Positions 1-9,316 of a stretch of 50,217 bases of DNA are shown in pieces (positions within the stretch are counted from its first letter, which is position 1; every line of letters begins with the position of its first letter). Made by a program: the position numbers and the translations under genes. The DNA is from Streptomyces hirsutus (lineage in GTDB: Bacteria; Actinomycetota; Actinomycetes; Streptomycetales; Streptomycetaceae): positions 1 through 50,217 of the forward strand of contig NZ_LIQT01000067.1 in assembly GCF_001418415.1 (NCBI RefSeq), given 5' to 3'. The notes beneath the pieces are model-generated. The model was not told the DNA's origin, made no database searches, and worked only from the letters and a program-made list of their open reading frames with translations.

Positions 1-1004
<1,004 letters not shown>

Positions 1005-1031
1005 CGACCACGAACCGGTAGGTTCAGCACG

Positions 1032-1068
1032 GGAGGGGCGCCGCAAGTTGGAGTTGCGACGCCCCTCC
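1032..1068. terminator. Bidirectional hairpin terminator between E2 and BRO-N gene
   Basis: Inverted repeat with arms GGAGGGGCG/CGCCCCTCC and CGCAA/TTGCG separated by a single-base bulge, with a 7-nt loop. It lies between two convergent genes and probably serves both. Confidence 0.75.
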
Positions 1069-1081
1069 TGCTGTGCCGGGC

Positions 1082-2059
1082 TCAGACCTGATGGAGCACG
1101 TACACCGGAGCCCCGTCCTCAGTTCCGCCCCGCGAGCGAATGCAGGCGTGCTTGCGCAGCAGCCGGAGGCATTCGTTGACGCGGCGCACGGAAATCCCCG
1201 TACGGGAGGCGATCGACTCCAGCGGCTCGCGCAGCTCGCCCTTCTCGACGAGCACCGGGGCGATCACCACGGCCACCGCCCACACGTCCTCGGTCACGGA
1301 CAGCCGCTGCCGCCAGTCGGCCAGCACCGATTCGGTGGTGGGCAGCGCAGTGAGGCGGCCATGGGGCGTCCGGCGTTCGAGGACGAGGGTGTCGAACCGG
1401 TCCGCGATACGTTCCATCGCCCGGACCATGGCCTGTTGCACGGCGAGGGTGGCCTGTTGTGCGGCCAGCATCTCCCTCTGCATGGCCAGCGTCTCCTTTT
1501 GCAAAGCGATCGATTCGCGCTGCCCGTCGGCCAGCTCCTCATCCAGCTGAAGGTTGTGCGCCTCCAGCCGGACGATGGCCTCGGCGACCTGCTCCGGCAT
1601 GGCGTAGGCGATGGGGGCACCTGGCTCGGGTGACTGCACCTCGGCCTCGTCGAGAGAGTAGGAGCCCTCGCGCTGAACGGTCTCGATCACTTCGGCGACC
1701 CACTGCTTGAAGGGGGCGCAAGCCGGCTTGGTGCAGGCGTTGACGAGGAGAATGAGACCTTGGAGAGAGATGACATTCAGGTCTCGACGCCACTCTCTAC
1801 CTGCGGGAATGCTGAGACCGTAAGCTCCACTTACGGTCTCGAGAATCTCTCGGTGCTCGTCGGGAAGATGATCTGAGAGCGCCTGCCGAGAGTTGGTGTG
1901 TCCGAGTTCCTTGCAGACATCCACCGCCGGGAACCAGTGGCTTCCGTCCGGCATGGTCAGCCTCCGCACCCGGGCGCCGGTCGCCGCGTACACGAAGTCG
2001 TTGACGTCGATCGCCTCATGCCGTTCGGCATGCTTCGGTCGTTTGCTGGGTTCGTTCAT
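1082..2059 (-). CDS. BRO-N (phage antirepressor-like) domain protein
   Basis: About 325 residues. Residues ~18-130 look like a BRO-N domain (WFPAVDVCKELGHTNSRQALSDH, then LISLQGL-type and NACTKPAC.PFKQWVAEV segments), as in phage antirepressors and baculovirus BRO proteins. The middle (~145-210) is Glu/Gln-rich and probably coiled coil. The C-terminus (~255-325) resembles a winged helix (SIASRTGISVRRVNECLRLLRKH). I infer a DNA-binding regulator; the target is unknown. The ATG at 2059 is preferred over the upstream GTG at 2068 because GGAGG sits 8 nt before it and the GTG lies inside that ribosome site. It stands alone between the core E2 gene and the catabolic island, so it may be a relic of a mobile element. 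An 11-bp inverted repeat lies inside the gene (1814-1840). Confidence 0.8.
   Translation of the reverse strand: MNEPSKRPKHAERHEAIDVNDFVYAATGARVRRLTMPDGSHWFPAVDVCKELGHTNSRQALSDHLPDEHREILETVSGAYGLSIPAGREWRRDLNVISLQGLILLVNACTKPACAPFKQWVAEVIETVQREGSYSLDEAEVQSPEPGAPIAYAMPEQVAEAIVRLEAHNLQLDEELADGQRESIALQKETLAMQREMLAAQQATLAVQQAMVRAMERIADRFDTLVLERRTPHGRLTALPTTESVLADWRQRLSVTEDVWAVAVVIAPVLVEKGELREPLESIASRTGISVRRVNECLRLLRKHACIRSRGGTEDGAPVYVLHQV
1814..1840. repeat. Perfect 11-bp inverted repeat inside the BRO-N gene
   Basis: Arms GAGACCGTAAG and CTTACGGTCTC around a 5-nt loop (CTCCA). GAGACC or its complement occurs four times between about 1754 and 1840. It could be an RNA hairpin or an internal protein-binding site; the function is unknown. 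Confidence 0.6.
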
Positions 2060-2211
2060 GTGAACCACCTCCGCTGCGGAACGTAGAGCGGGGCGGAGTG
2101 AATATGCCAGCCGGTTCGCGGAGGTTCACGACTGCGAGCGAAGATGATCGAAACCGCTGTACTGGCTGGTGGGAGTGTGTATGGCGGACGGCGGCGTTGA
2201 GGCATGGGAAA

Positions 2212-2237
2212 GGGGCCCACCGGAAGGGGTGGGCCCC
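2212..2237 (-). terminator. Terminator of the iclR-caiB-citrate synthase-aconitase operon
   Basis: Perfect 10-bp stem GGGGCCCACC/GGTGGGCCCC with a 6-nt loop, 17 nt past the aconitase stop codon on the minus strand. The 2060-2211 stretch also holds the BRO-N promoter region, where no clear -35/-10 pair was found. Confidence 0.75.
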
Positions 2238-2253
2238 CGCGTGCGTGGGCCGC

Positions 2254-4842
2254 TTACCTGGAGACGCCCCTGCTGGCCGCCCGGGTGGACAGCAGGTGTC
2301 CGAACAGTCCGCCGGCCCGGAGCCAGTCCAGTTCCAACGGGGTGTCGATGCGACACGTGGCGGCGCCGTTCCACAGCACGTGGTCGCCGCGACGAACCCG
2401 GACGGTGGCGTTCGTCGAGGACGCGAGGTCGTCGATACCGAGGAGGTCGATCTCCTCGGTTCCGTCGAACAGCTCGAGGGATGGGCCGTCCCATTGGACC
2501 GGCAGGACGCCGAGGGCGACCAGGTTGGTGCGGTGGATGCGTTCGAAGCTCCGTGCCAGCACCGCGCGCACACCGAGGAGCCGAGTGACCTTGGCCGCCC
2601 AGTCGCGTGCGGAGCCCGCTCCGTACATGTCGCCCGCCACGACGACGAGCGGGGTGCCCCGACGGCGGTGGTACTCGGCCGCGACGTGGACGGGCACCGG
2701 CGTCTCGTCGGGCGCGGTGCGGGTCCAGCCGCCTTCCCCTTCGAGGGCCAGGTGGTTGGACAGGCGCGGGTTCGCGAAGCCGCCCCTGACCATGACGTCG
2801 TGGTTGAGGCGGCGGGAGCTGAAGGTGCCCAGAGCCCGCTCGTCGACTCCCCGCTCGATCAGCCATCGGCCCGCGGCGGAGTCGCGCAGAATCCGTGCGA
2901 CCGGCGAGATGTGGTCGGTGGTCACCGCGTCACCGAGCACCAGCAACGGACGGGCGCCGAGCAACTCTCCGTCGACCGCCGGCCTGGTCAGGTCCGCGTC
3001 AGTGAACGGGGGCCGTCGGATGCTGCCGGCTTCGCCGTCCCACGGGTAGGTGTCGTCCCGTGGATGGTCGAGCGCCAGCCATCGCTCAGTGGTCAGGGCC
3101 CGGCGGGCTCCGCGGCCCAGCGAAGCGGCCTCATGGGCGGACAGCAGCTCGTCGATCTCACTCTCGTCCGGCCAGAGGTCGGCAAGGGTGACCGGTGAGC
3201 CGTCTGCGGCATGACCGAGGGGGTCGACTTCCAGGTTCGTCCGGACATTGCCCGCCAATGCGTAGGCCACGACCATGGCCGGCGAGGCGAGGTAGGCGTG
3301 CGCGACCTCGGGGTGGATACGGCCGGTGAAGTTGCGGTTCCCGGAGAGGACCGCGGCCAGAGCGGTGTCCTTGGCCCGCGCCGTCGCATCGAGGGCAGGG
3401 CTCAAGGGCCCGGAGTTGCCCATACAGGTGCCGCACCCGAATCCCGCGACGTGGAAGCCGAGGTCGTCGAGGTACTTCTGCAGACCGGCCGAGGCCAAGA
3501 GGTCGGCCGCCGACCTGGAGCCCGGCGTCAGTGAGGTTTTCGTCCACGCCGCCGGTCGAAGACCCGCCTCGACCGCGTTGCGCGCCAGGAGGCCTGCGGC
3601 GACCAGGGAGCGAGGGTTCGAGGTGTTGGTGCAGCTGGTGATCGCCGCGATGGCCACGTCGCCGTCCTGAGGCCGGCCGGTGCCCCGGGATGCGGGGACC
3701 TCGGCCAGGCTGAGCGCTTCGTGTGGCCGCGCGGGGCCTGCGAGGGTGGTCGAGATCGAGTCCAGTGCGACGGTCACCTCGGTGTCGTAGCGCGGGACCG
3801 GGGCGGCCGGACTGTGCAGCAGGCCCTGTGCCTTCAAGTACTGCTCGGTCAGATGGACCTGCTCAGGGGGGCGACCGGTGGTCGCCAGGTACGCGATGGT
3901 GCGGCGGTCGGCCGGGAACCACGCCATGGTCGCGCCGTACTCAGGAGCCATGTTGGCGACCGTCGCGCGATCGGGCACCGACAAGGAGGACAGGCCCGGG
4001 CCGTGGAACTCCACGATGGACCCCACGACATTCAGCTCACGCAGTCGTTCGGCCAAGGTCAGGGCCAGGTCGGAGGCGAAGACACCCGGGGCGAGCCGTC
4101 CGGTGAGCTCCACACCGACGACGTGCGGCACACGGATCATGATGGCCTGACCGAGCGCGGCGGCGGTGGCCTCGATACCTCCCACCCCCCACCCGGTGAC
4201 TCCCAGCGCGTTGATCATCGTGGTGTGCGAGTCGGTTCCGACCAGTGCGTCGAGTGCGGCGATTCGCGTGCCGTCGGACTCCTCGGTGGTCACCACCGGG
4301 GCGAGGACCTCGAGGTTCAGCTGATGGCAGATGCCCACGCCGGGAGGCACGACCCGAAGTCCGGGAAGCCGTTCCTGGGCCCACCGCAGGAACCGGTAGC
4401 GATCGTGGTGCCGCGCATACTCCAGGTCGATGTTCCGTGGCGCCGCGGCCCCGCTCGCGTACTCGTCCACTTCCAGGGCGTGGTCGACGACCAGATCGAG
4501 CGGAAGCACCGGCTCGAGCGCCGAGCTGTCCAGGCCGTCGGCGGCTGCCCGCTCGAGCAGGGTGATCAGGTCGGCCAGGACCGGAATGCCGGACGCGTCC
4601 TGCAGGAGGACACGGCCGGGGAAGAACGGGACCGCCGCGGACGCGTCACGTCGAGTGATCGCATGTACATGCTCGGGGAGCACCTGCGGATGCCTCTGGT
4701 GGCGCAGGATGCCCTCCACCAGCGTCCTCAGCGACCAGGGCAAGTCACTGAGGGGCCCGGCGCCGTTGGCCTCGGCGTCGGCCAGACTGTAGTACTGCAG
4801 GGGACCCCCGGGTGCGCCCTCGACGGCAGCTCCCTGAGGCAC
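2254..4842 (-). CDS. Aconitase family hydratase (AcnA-like), probable N-terminal frameshift
   Basis: Fe-S hydro-lyase of the aconitase family, about 862 residues from GTG 4842; full-length AcnA-type enzymes are near 900. It shows the GTDSHTTM segment, the three cluster cysteines (in TSCTNTSNP and GCGTCMGNSG) and the swivel domain (LGDAVTTDHISPVARI). Family members isomerise citrate/isocitrate or homologues via a cis-aconitate-type intermediate. No good ribosome site precedes GTG 4842. The upstream citrate-synthase stop overlaps an ATG (ATGA at 4877-4874), the junction style of this operon, and that ATG opens MSTQFTAPDAFGCLREL. A single missing base near 4824-4829 would join it to AVEGAPGGPLQYYSL. 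So the gene is either frameshifted, mis-sequenced, or translated from the GTG. It lies last in the IclR operon, so I infer a dedicated catabolic hydratase rather than the TCA enzyme. Confidence 0.88.
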   Translation of the reverse strand: MPQGAAVEGAPGGPLQYYSLADAEANGAGPLSDLPWSLRTLVEGILRHQRHPQVLPEHVHAITRRDASAAVPFFPGRVLLQDASGIPVLADLITLLERAAADGLDSSALEPVLPLDLVVDHALEVDEYASGAAAPRNIDLEYARHHDRYRFLRWAQERLPGLRVVPPGVGICHQLNLEVLAPVVTTEESDGTRIAALDALVGTDSHTTMINALGVTGWGVGGIEATAAALGQAIMIRVPHVVGVELTGRLAPGVFASDLALTLAERLRELNVVGSIVEFHGPGLSSLSVPDRATVANMAPEYGATMAWFPADRRTIAYLATTGRPPEQVHLTEQYLKAQGLLHSPAAPVPRYDTEVTVALDSISTTLAGPARPHEALSLAEVPASRGTGRPQDGDVAIAAITSCTNTSNPRSLVAAGLLARNAVEAGLRPAAWTKTSLTPGSRSAADLLASAGLQKYLDDLGFHVAGFGCGTCMGNSGPLSPALDATARAKDTALAAVLSGNRNFTGRIHPEVAHAYLASPAMVVAYALAGNVRTNLEVDPLGHAADGSPVTLADLWPDESEIDELLSAHEAASLGRGARRALTTERWLALDHPRDDTYPWDGEAGSIRRPPFTDADLTRPAVDGELLGARPLLVLGDAVTTDHISPVARILRDSAAGRWLIERGVDERALGTFSSRRLNHDVMVRGGFANPRLSNHLALEGEGGWTRTAPDETPVPVHVAAEYHRRRGTPLVVVAGDMYGAGSARDWAAKVTRLLGVRAVLARSFERIHRTNLVALGVLPVQWDGPSLELFDGTEEIDLLGIDDLASSTNATVRVRRGDHVLWNGAATCRIDTPLELDWLRAGGLFGHLLSTRAASRGVSR

Positions 4843-4873
4843 CCGAACGCGTCCGGCGCGGTGAACTGCGTGC

Positions 4874-5830
4874 TCATGGCGTGTCCACGGTCTCGGCGGC
4901 CCATGCCCGTTCCGCGTGGCCGGCATAGGTCGGGAGGAGCGGCGGAGGCATCGGGCCCTTGATGCGCCGGCCGCTCTGGGACTCCTCCCAGCTGTGGGCC
5001 AGTACGCCGACGGACCTCGACAGGATGAAGAGTCCACGGGCGAGTTCGGCGGTGAAGCCGAGCTCGGCGTAGATCACGGCGGTGGCGCCGTCGATGTTCA
5101 TCGGGACGGGGCGCTCCCGCCCGACCGACAGCTGGGCCTCCAACTCCTGGGCCGCGGCGAGGTGATGACCGGTGACGACCCCGGCGTCGACGGCTTCCTG
5201 GACGAACTCGAGGAGTGGGTCCCGGCGCGGGTCGCGGGGGTGGAACCGGTGGCCGAACCCGGGGATGTAGGCCCGGCGTTCGCGGTGGGCGGCGACCTCG
5301 GCGGCAACGGCCTCCTGCAGGGAGACCGCGGCGGGGGAGGAGCCGCCGTCAGCGGCCTCGCCGCCTCCACTGGCGGCGACCAGTCGCTGCAGCAGTTCGA
5401 CACATTGCTGCCCGGCACCCCCATGGACGTCCCCGAGCAGTCCGACACCGGTGGACATCGCTCCGTGCAACCCCACACCGCACGTGGCAGCCATGCGGGC
5501 CGCCGCGATGGAGGGCGCCTGTGGTCCGTGGTCCACCGCGGCCACGAGTGCCTTCTCCAGAAGGGCCGCCTGGGCGGGGGACGGCATCGAGCCGCGGACC
5601 ATGGTCCAGATGGTCTCCACGAAGCTTGCCCGGCGGATGAGGTCCTGGACCGGGTATCCGCGGAACCGGATGACGCCGGGCTCGATGTCCGACACCTCGG
5701 TGGTCCACCAGTCGGCCACCTTGCGGGTGGTCACGGCGTCGAGTGCCGCGGCGCGTGCCGGCGAGGTCCGGTCCATGGGCTCGTTCCGGCCCGCGCCTGC
5801 GCCGTCGGTGGTGTCCGTTCGGGTTCTCAT
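4874..5830 (-). CDS. Citrate synthase / citryl-CoA lyase-like protein (module 1)
   Basis: 318 residues of the citrate synthase superfamily, shorter than standard citrate synthases (about 370-430). The conserved PGFGHRFHPRDPRRDPL block carries the active-site histidine, and a GVGLHGAMSTGVGLLGDVHGGAGQQ segment matches the family His/Gly-rich region. Full citrate synthases condense acetyl-CoA with oxaloacetate; short relatives encoded beside CoA-transferases often act as (citryl/citramalyl-type) CoA lyases. It overlaps the CoA-transferase upstream by 4 bp (ATGA at 5830) and abuts the aconitase downstream. I infer cleavage of a citryl-CoA-like thioester, or synthesis of a citrate analogue. The direction cannot be read from sequence. 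Confidence 0.82.
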   Translation of the reverse strand: MRTRTDTTDGAGAGRNEPMDRTSPARAAALDAVTTRKVADWWTTEVSDIEPGVIRFRGYPVQDLIRRASFVETIWTMVRGSMPSPAQAALLEKALVAAVDHGPQAPSIAAARMAATCGVGLHGAMSTGVGLLGDVHGGAGQQCVELLQRLVAASGGGEAADGGSSPAAVSLQEAVAAEVAAHRERRAYIPGFGHRFHPRDPRRDPLLEFVQEAVDAGVVTGHHLAAAQELEAQLSVGRERPVPMNIDGATAVIYAELGFTAELARGLFILSRSVGVLAHSWEESQSGRRIKGPMPPPLLPTYAGHAERAWAAETVDTP

Positions 5831-7032
5831 ATGGCTCCCTCCTTGCGGAAGTCCTCGATCTGGTCAGCGGTGAACCCGATCTCGCGCAAGATCTCCTCGG
5901 TGTGCTCGCCGAGTGCGGGGGGTGGCGAGGAGGGTTTCACCGCCTGACCGTCGACATGGGTCGGCAGTCCCAGGACCTGGACGGTTCCGGCCGGTGCGAC
6001 GGGCATCGGCACCTCGGAGACCAGTTCCCGGTGCTCGACCTGTGCCGAGGTGAGCGTTTCGGGGACCGACATCACCGGAGCGGCCGGGACACCCGTGTCG
6101 AGCAGGACCTCGTCCCATTCGGCGGCGGTCTTCTCCTTGAGTGAGATCTCGAGCTCGTCGCGCAGGAGTTCGCGGTTGAGCTTGCGGTCCTCACGGGTGA
6201 CGAAGCGGGGATCGGTGATGAGTTCCTCGCGGTGGAGGACTGTGCACAGTGTCTCGAACTGTTCCTGCTTGTTGGCCGCGATGTTGAGCATGCCGTCAGC
6301 GGTGGCGAAACTGCCCGACGGCGCCGAGGTCATGTTCTCGTTGCCCATGGGCACGGGCTCCTGGCCGGTCACCAGGTGGTTGGAGACGACCCAGCCCATG
6401 GAGGTGATGGCCGCGTCCAGCATGGAGGTGTCGAGACAGGCGCCCTGCCCCGTCTGCCGCTGCCTGACAACGGCGGCGCACACGGCCATGGCGGCGGCGA
6501 GGCCGCCGAAGCTGTCGCAGACCGGGTAACCGACGCGCAAAGGCGCGGACCGGGTGTCACCGGTCACGCTCATGATGCCGGAGAGGCCCTGGATCACCTG
6601 GTCGTACGCCGGGCGACCGCGCATCGGCCCGGTGGCGCCGAATCCGGAGACGGCGCAGTAGATCAGACGGGGGTTCAGTTCCCGTAGTCGCTGCCAGCCG
6701 AAGCCGAGACGCTCGAGAACCCCTGGGCGGAAGTTCTCCAGGAGCACGTCGGCATCGGCCAGCAGCTGTTCGAACACCTTCTTGCCGCCGTCGGTCTTGA
6801 GGTTGACCGTCACCGATCGTTTCCCGGAGTTCTGGGCGAGGAAGGAGACGCCCATCCGGGCAGCGCTCAGTTCGGGATCGGCGCCGAGCTGGCGTGCCAG
6901 GTCACCGCTCCCGGGTGTCTCCACCTTGATCACATCGGCGCCGAGCAGGGCGAGTTGATAACCGGCGAACGGTCCGGCGAGCACATTGGTCATGTCCAGG
7001 ACTCGAACGCCCTCGAGCAGGTCTGCGGTCAC
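5827..7032 (-). CDS. CaiB/BaiF (class III) CoA-transferase, module 1
   Basis: 401 residues, the normal length. N-terminal LEGVRVLDMTNVLAGPFAGYQLALLGADVIKVE is the family signature, followed by RSVTVNLKTDGGKK and NPRLIYCAVSGFGATGPM. The catalytic aspartate is probably that of VCDSFGG. Family III enzymes move CoA between carboxylates through an aspartyl-CoA thioester. The GTG start at 7032 overlaps the iclR stop (GTGA), so the two are translationally coupled. With the next gene it makes an activation/cleavage pair for a di- or tricarboxylate. The substrate is inferred only from neighbours. Confidence 0.9.
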   Translation of the reverse strand: MTADLLEGVRVLDMTNVLAGPFAGYQLALLGADVIKVETPGSGDLARQLGADPELSAARMGVSFLAQNSGKRSVTVNLKTDGGKKVFEQLLADADVLLENFRPGVLERLGFGWQRLRELNPRLIYCAVSGFGATGPMRGRPAYDQVIQGLSGIMSVTGDTRSAPLRVGYPVCDSFGGLAAAMAVCAAVVRQRQTGQGACLDTSMLDAAITSMGWVVSNHLVTGQEPVPMGNENMTSAPSGSFATADGMLNIAANKQEQFETLCTVLHREELITDPRFVTREDRKLNRELLRDELEISLKEKTAAEWDEVLLDTGVPAAPVMSVPETLTSAQVEHRELVSEVPMPVAPAGTVQVLGLPTHVDGQAVKPSSPPPALGEHTEEILREIGFTADQIEDFRKEGAI

Positions 7033-7802
7033 AGGAAGGCCTCCACGGTGCCGAGCCCGACAGCGCTGATCTGCCGGGCTGCTTTGGTTACGGCGTCGAC
7101 GTACTGGGTGACTCGGTCAGCGGTGAACCGAGAGGTGGGGCCGCTCATGGAGAGCGCGGCGAGAAGACGACCGTCGGCGGCCGTGATCGGAGCCGCCACC
7201 GCGGAGGCACCCAGTTCGCGATCGCCGTGCGTGATGGCGAAGCCGGCCTCACGGGTGCTCGCGGCCCCGGTGCGCAGGTCCTTCGCGTCGACGCGTGCGT
7301 CCTGTTCGGACAGGGCGTCCAGCACGGTGTCCGGGCAGCCACCGAGAAGCACTCTGGCCGCGGCGCCCCCGGTCATGGGGTACGGCTCACCGACTCGCAC
7401 CACGCTTCGTACGGTCGTGGTGCCCTCGACCTGGGCCACGCAGATGCGGTGCAGATCCTGGCGAATGTAGATGTTCACCGTCTCGCCGCACTCGTCGCGC
7501 AGGGCCGTCATCACCTGCCGGGCCTCGGCGCCCACCTCCCACATCGCCTCGGCCAGCTTGACCCACCGCAGGAACGCGGGACCGATGCTGTAGGTCGATT
7601 CGCTGGGGCTGGTGATGATCCCCGGATTGCTGAGTGTGCTGAGCAGGCGGACGACCGTCGACTTGGGCAGGCCGGTGAACTCGATGAGTTCACGCAGTGA
7701 GCGGACCCTGTGCTCGCCGTCGAACGCTCTCAGAAGGTCGAAGGCACGCGTCACGCTACGCACGCCGCCGTCGGCTGCGGCGGCCGCTGAGGGCAATGTC
7801 AT
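7029..7802 (-). CDS. IclR-family transcriptional regulator
   Basis: 257 residues. The winged helix-turn-helix covers ~12-70 (SVTRAFDLLRAFDGE, ELIEFTGLPKSTVVRLLSTL). The effector-binding domain covers ~80-250, with the characteristic GVSAVAAPI-type segment (here ELGASAVAAPITAADGRLLAALSMSGP). It is first in the operon with the CoA-transferase, lyase-like and aconitase genes, and divergent from the transporter/PrpD genes. It probably controls both through the paired CCACTAG-type sites between them and so autoregulates. The start has little ribosome site, and the promoter spacing suggests a leaderless message. Confidence 0.93.
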   Translation of the reverse strand: MTLPSAAAAADGGVRSVTRAFDLLRAFDGEHRVRSLRELIEFTGLPKSTVVRLLSTLSNPGIITSPSESTYSIGPAFLRWVKLAEAMWEVGAEARQVMTALRDECGETVNIYIRQDLHRICVAQVEGTTTVRSVVRVGEPYPMTGGAAARVLLGGCPDTVLDALSEQDARVDAKDLRTGAASTREAGFAITHGDRELGASAVAAPITAADGRLLAALSMSGPTSRFTADRVTQYVDAVTKAARQISAVGLGTVEAFL

Positions 7803-7838
7803 GCCGCCAGCATAGGTCCACTAGGTGGTTCACGTAAA
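7803..7838 (-). promoter_or_regulatory. Putative leaderless promoter of iclR
   Basis: Reading leftwards: -35 TTTACG (7838-7833), 18-nt spacer, -10 TATGCT (7814-7809). Transcription would begin at or within a base or two of the ATG at 7802. The IclR-type site lies inside the spacer, a layout suited to repression. Confidence 0.5.
7818..7831 (+). promoter_or_regulatory. Putative IclR operator, copy 1
   Basis: CCACTAGGTGGTTC. Its core CCAC-TAG-GTGG is a perfect inverted repeat. The same 14-mer with one change recurs inverted at 7929-7942, in the other half of the divergent region. Confidence 0.6.
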
Positions 7839-7928
7839 CCAGCTGATGGATTGAACATGCATTGACGTGGCGAGTTCCGCATGATTCCATCCGTGACACG
7901 CGCCACAGAACCGTCAGGTGATTGAAGC

Positions 7929-7942
7929 GAACCATCTAGTGG
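7929..7942 (-). promoter_or_regulatory. Putative IclR operator, copy 2
   Basis: The reverse complement reads CCACTAGATGGTTC, 13 of 14 identical to copy 1. It ends 26 bp before the transporter ATG. A possible rightward promoter (TTGACG at 7863) lies between the two copies. Confidence 0.6.
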
Positions 7943-7968
7943 TCAGCGCAGACTGGCGAGGAGAACCC

Positions 7969-9300
7969 ATGACCATCACCTCGAACCTCGAGGAACAGCG
8001 CAGAACCGAAGCCGGCGATCCGAGCATGGCGAGGCGAGCCGCCGTCGCCGGCGGTGTCGGCACGGTGATCGAGTACTACGACTTCAGCGTGTACGGCTTC
8101 CTCGCGCTGACCTTGGCACCACTGTTCTTCCCCCAGCAGGACCCGGCCACGGCGACGTTGGCGGCGCTGGCCCTGTTCGCCTCGTCCTACGTGGTGCGGC
8201 CGGTCGGCGGATGGTTCTTCGGCATCCTCGGTGACAAGCGGGGCCGGCGCTTCTCGCTCGTGGCGACCGTCCTGATCATGTCCGCTGCCTGCGTCGCGAT
8301 GGGCTTGCTGCCCACGCACGCCGACATGGGTATCGCGGCGACGGTCGCGATCGTGCTGGTCCGTCTGGTGCAGGGATTCGCCGCCGGTGGCGAGATCGGC
8401 GGCGCCGCCACCTATGTCGCCGAACTCGCGCCTCCCGGCCGCCGTGGCCTGTACGGCAGCTCGACCGCGATCGGGGCGACCCTGGGCTTCGCCGTGGCCG
8501 CGGCCGTGGTGGGAGCGGTCCGCCTCGGTTTCAGCCCCGAGCAGATGGTGTCCTGGGGCTGGCGGGTTCCGTTCCTGCTGTCGGCCGTCTTCGCCGTCCT
8601 GGCCCTGTGGGCGCGGCTGCGCATCGAGGACAGCCCGAAGTTCAAGGAACTCGAGGAGCGTCGCGACGGAGCGGCCGTGGAGAAGCGCCCGCTCATGTCG
8701 GTGATCCGGGACCACCCGGTTTCGGTCCTGCGCGTGCTCGGTCTCTCGATCGCCCTGAACGGAACCGTCTACATCGGGCTCACCTACTTCGGGATCTTCC
8801 TGGAGCTGAAGGGCAACGTCTCGCCCACCGCGGTGTCCTGGACCGCTGCCGCGGGCATCGCGCTCGCGGCCATGACCTACCCGTTGCCCGGCCTGCTCTC
8901 GGACAGGTTCGACCGGAAGCCCATCCTGGTCACCGCATACCTCGCGTTCATGGTGATCGCCTGGCCCGCGTTCCTCGTCCTGTCCCACACGAGCAGCCTG
9001 CTGGCGATCGGCCTCGTCTACTTCGTCTTCATGTTCTTCAGTGGATGGGTACAGGTGCCCACCTGGGCGCTGGTCGCCGAACTCTTCCCGACGAAAGTCC
9101 GCTTCACCGGCATCGCGCTGGGATACAACCTCGGGGCGATCATCGCCGGCGGAACCGCGCCGTTCATCGCCCAGAGCCTCGTGCAGAGCACCGGGTACGA
9201 CACCAGCCCCGCGGGCTGGATCATCCTGGTCGCACTGATCGGCCTGCTCAGCGTCGCCTCAGTGGGACGGACCGCCTCCAAGTCACTTCCACACCTCTGA
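7969..9300 (+). CDS. MHS-family MFS transporter (organic acid:H+ symporter type), module 1
   Basis: 443 residues, polytopic, about 12 membrane spans. GTVIEYYDFSVYGF at the N-terminus and the loop 2-3 motif GILGDKRGRRFSL are typical of the metabolite:H+ symporter subfamily (citrate, shikimate, dicarboxylate, betaine carriers). ATG 7969 is chosen because GAGGAG precedes it by 5 nt; the extra N-terminal residues of the open frame lack a ribosome site. It is co-directional with the PrpD gene 16 bp downstream and probably IclR-controlled. I infer import of the acid degraded by the module. Confidence 0.9.
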   Translation: MTITSNLEEQRRTEAGDPSMARRAAVAGGVGTVIEYYDFSVYGFLALTLAPLFFPQQDPATATLAALALFASSYVVRPVGGWFFGILGDKRGRRFSLVATVLIMSAACVAMGLLPTHADMGIAATVAIVLVRLVQGFAAGGEIGGAATYVAELAPPGRRGLYGSSTAIGATLGFAVAAAVVGAVRLGFSPEQMVSWGWRVPFLLSAVFAVLALWARLRIEDSPKFKELEERRDGAAVEKRPLMSVIRDHPVSVLRVLGLSIALNGTVYIGLTYFGIFLELKGNVSPTAVSWTAAAGIALAAMTYPLPGLLSDRFDRKPILVTAYLAFMVIAWPAFLVLSHTSSLLAIGLVYFVFMFFSGWVQVPTWALVAELFPTKVRFTGIALGYNLGAIIAGGTAPFIAQSLVQSTGYDTSPAGWIILVALIGLLSVASVGRTASKSLPHL

Positions 9301-9316
9301 GGGAGAGGGGAAACCC

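Noticed and set aside
2098..4962. Plus-strand frames opposite the aconitase
   Set aside because: Arg/Gly/His-rich low-complexity translations, antisense to an intact enzyme.
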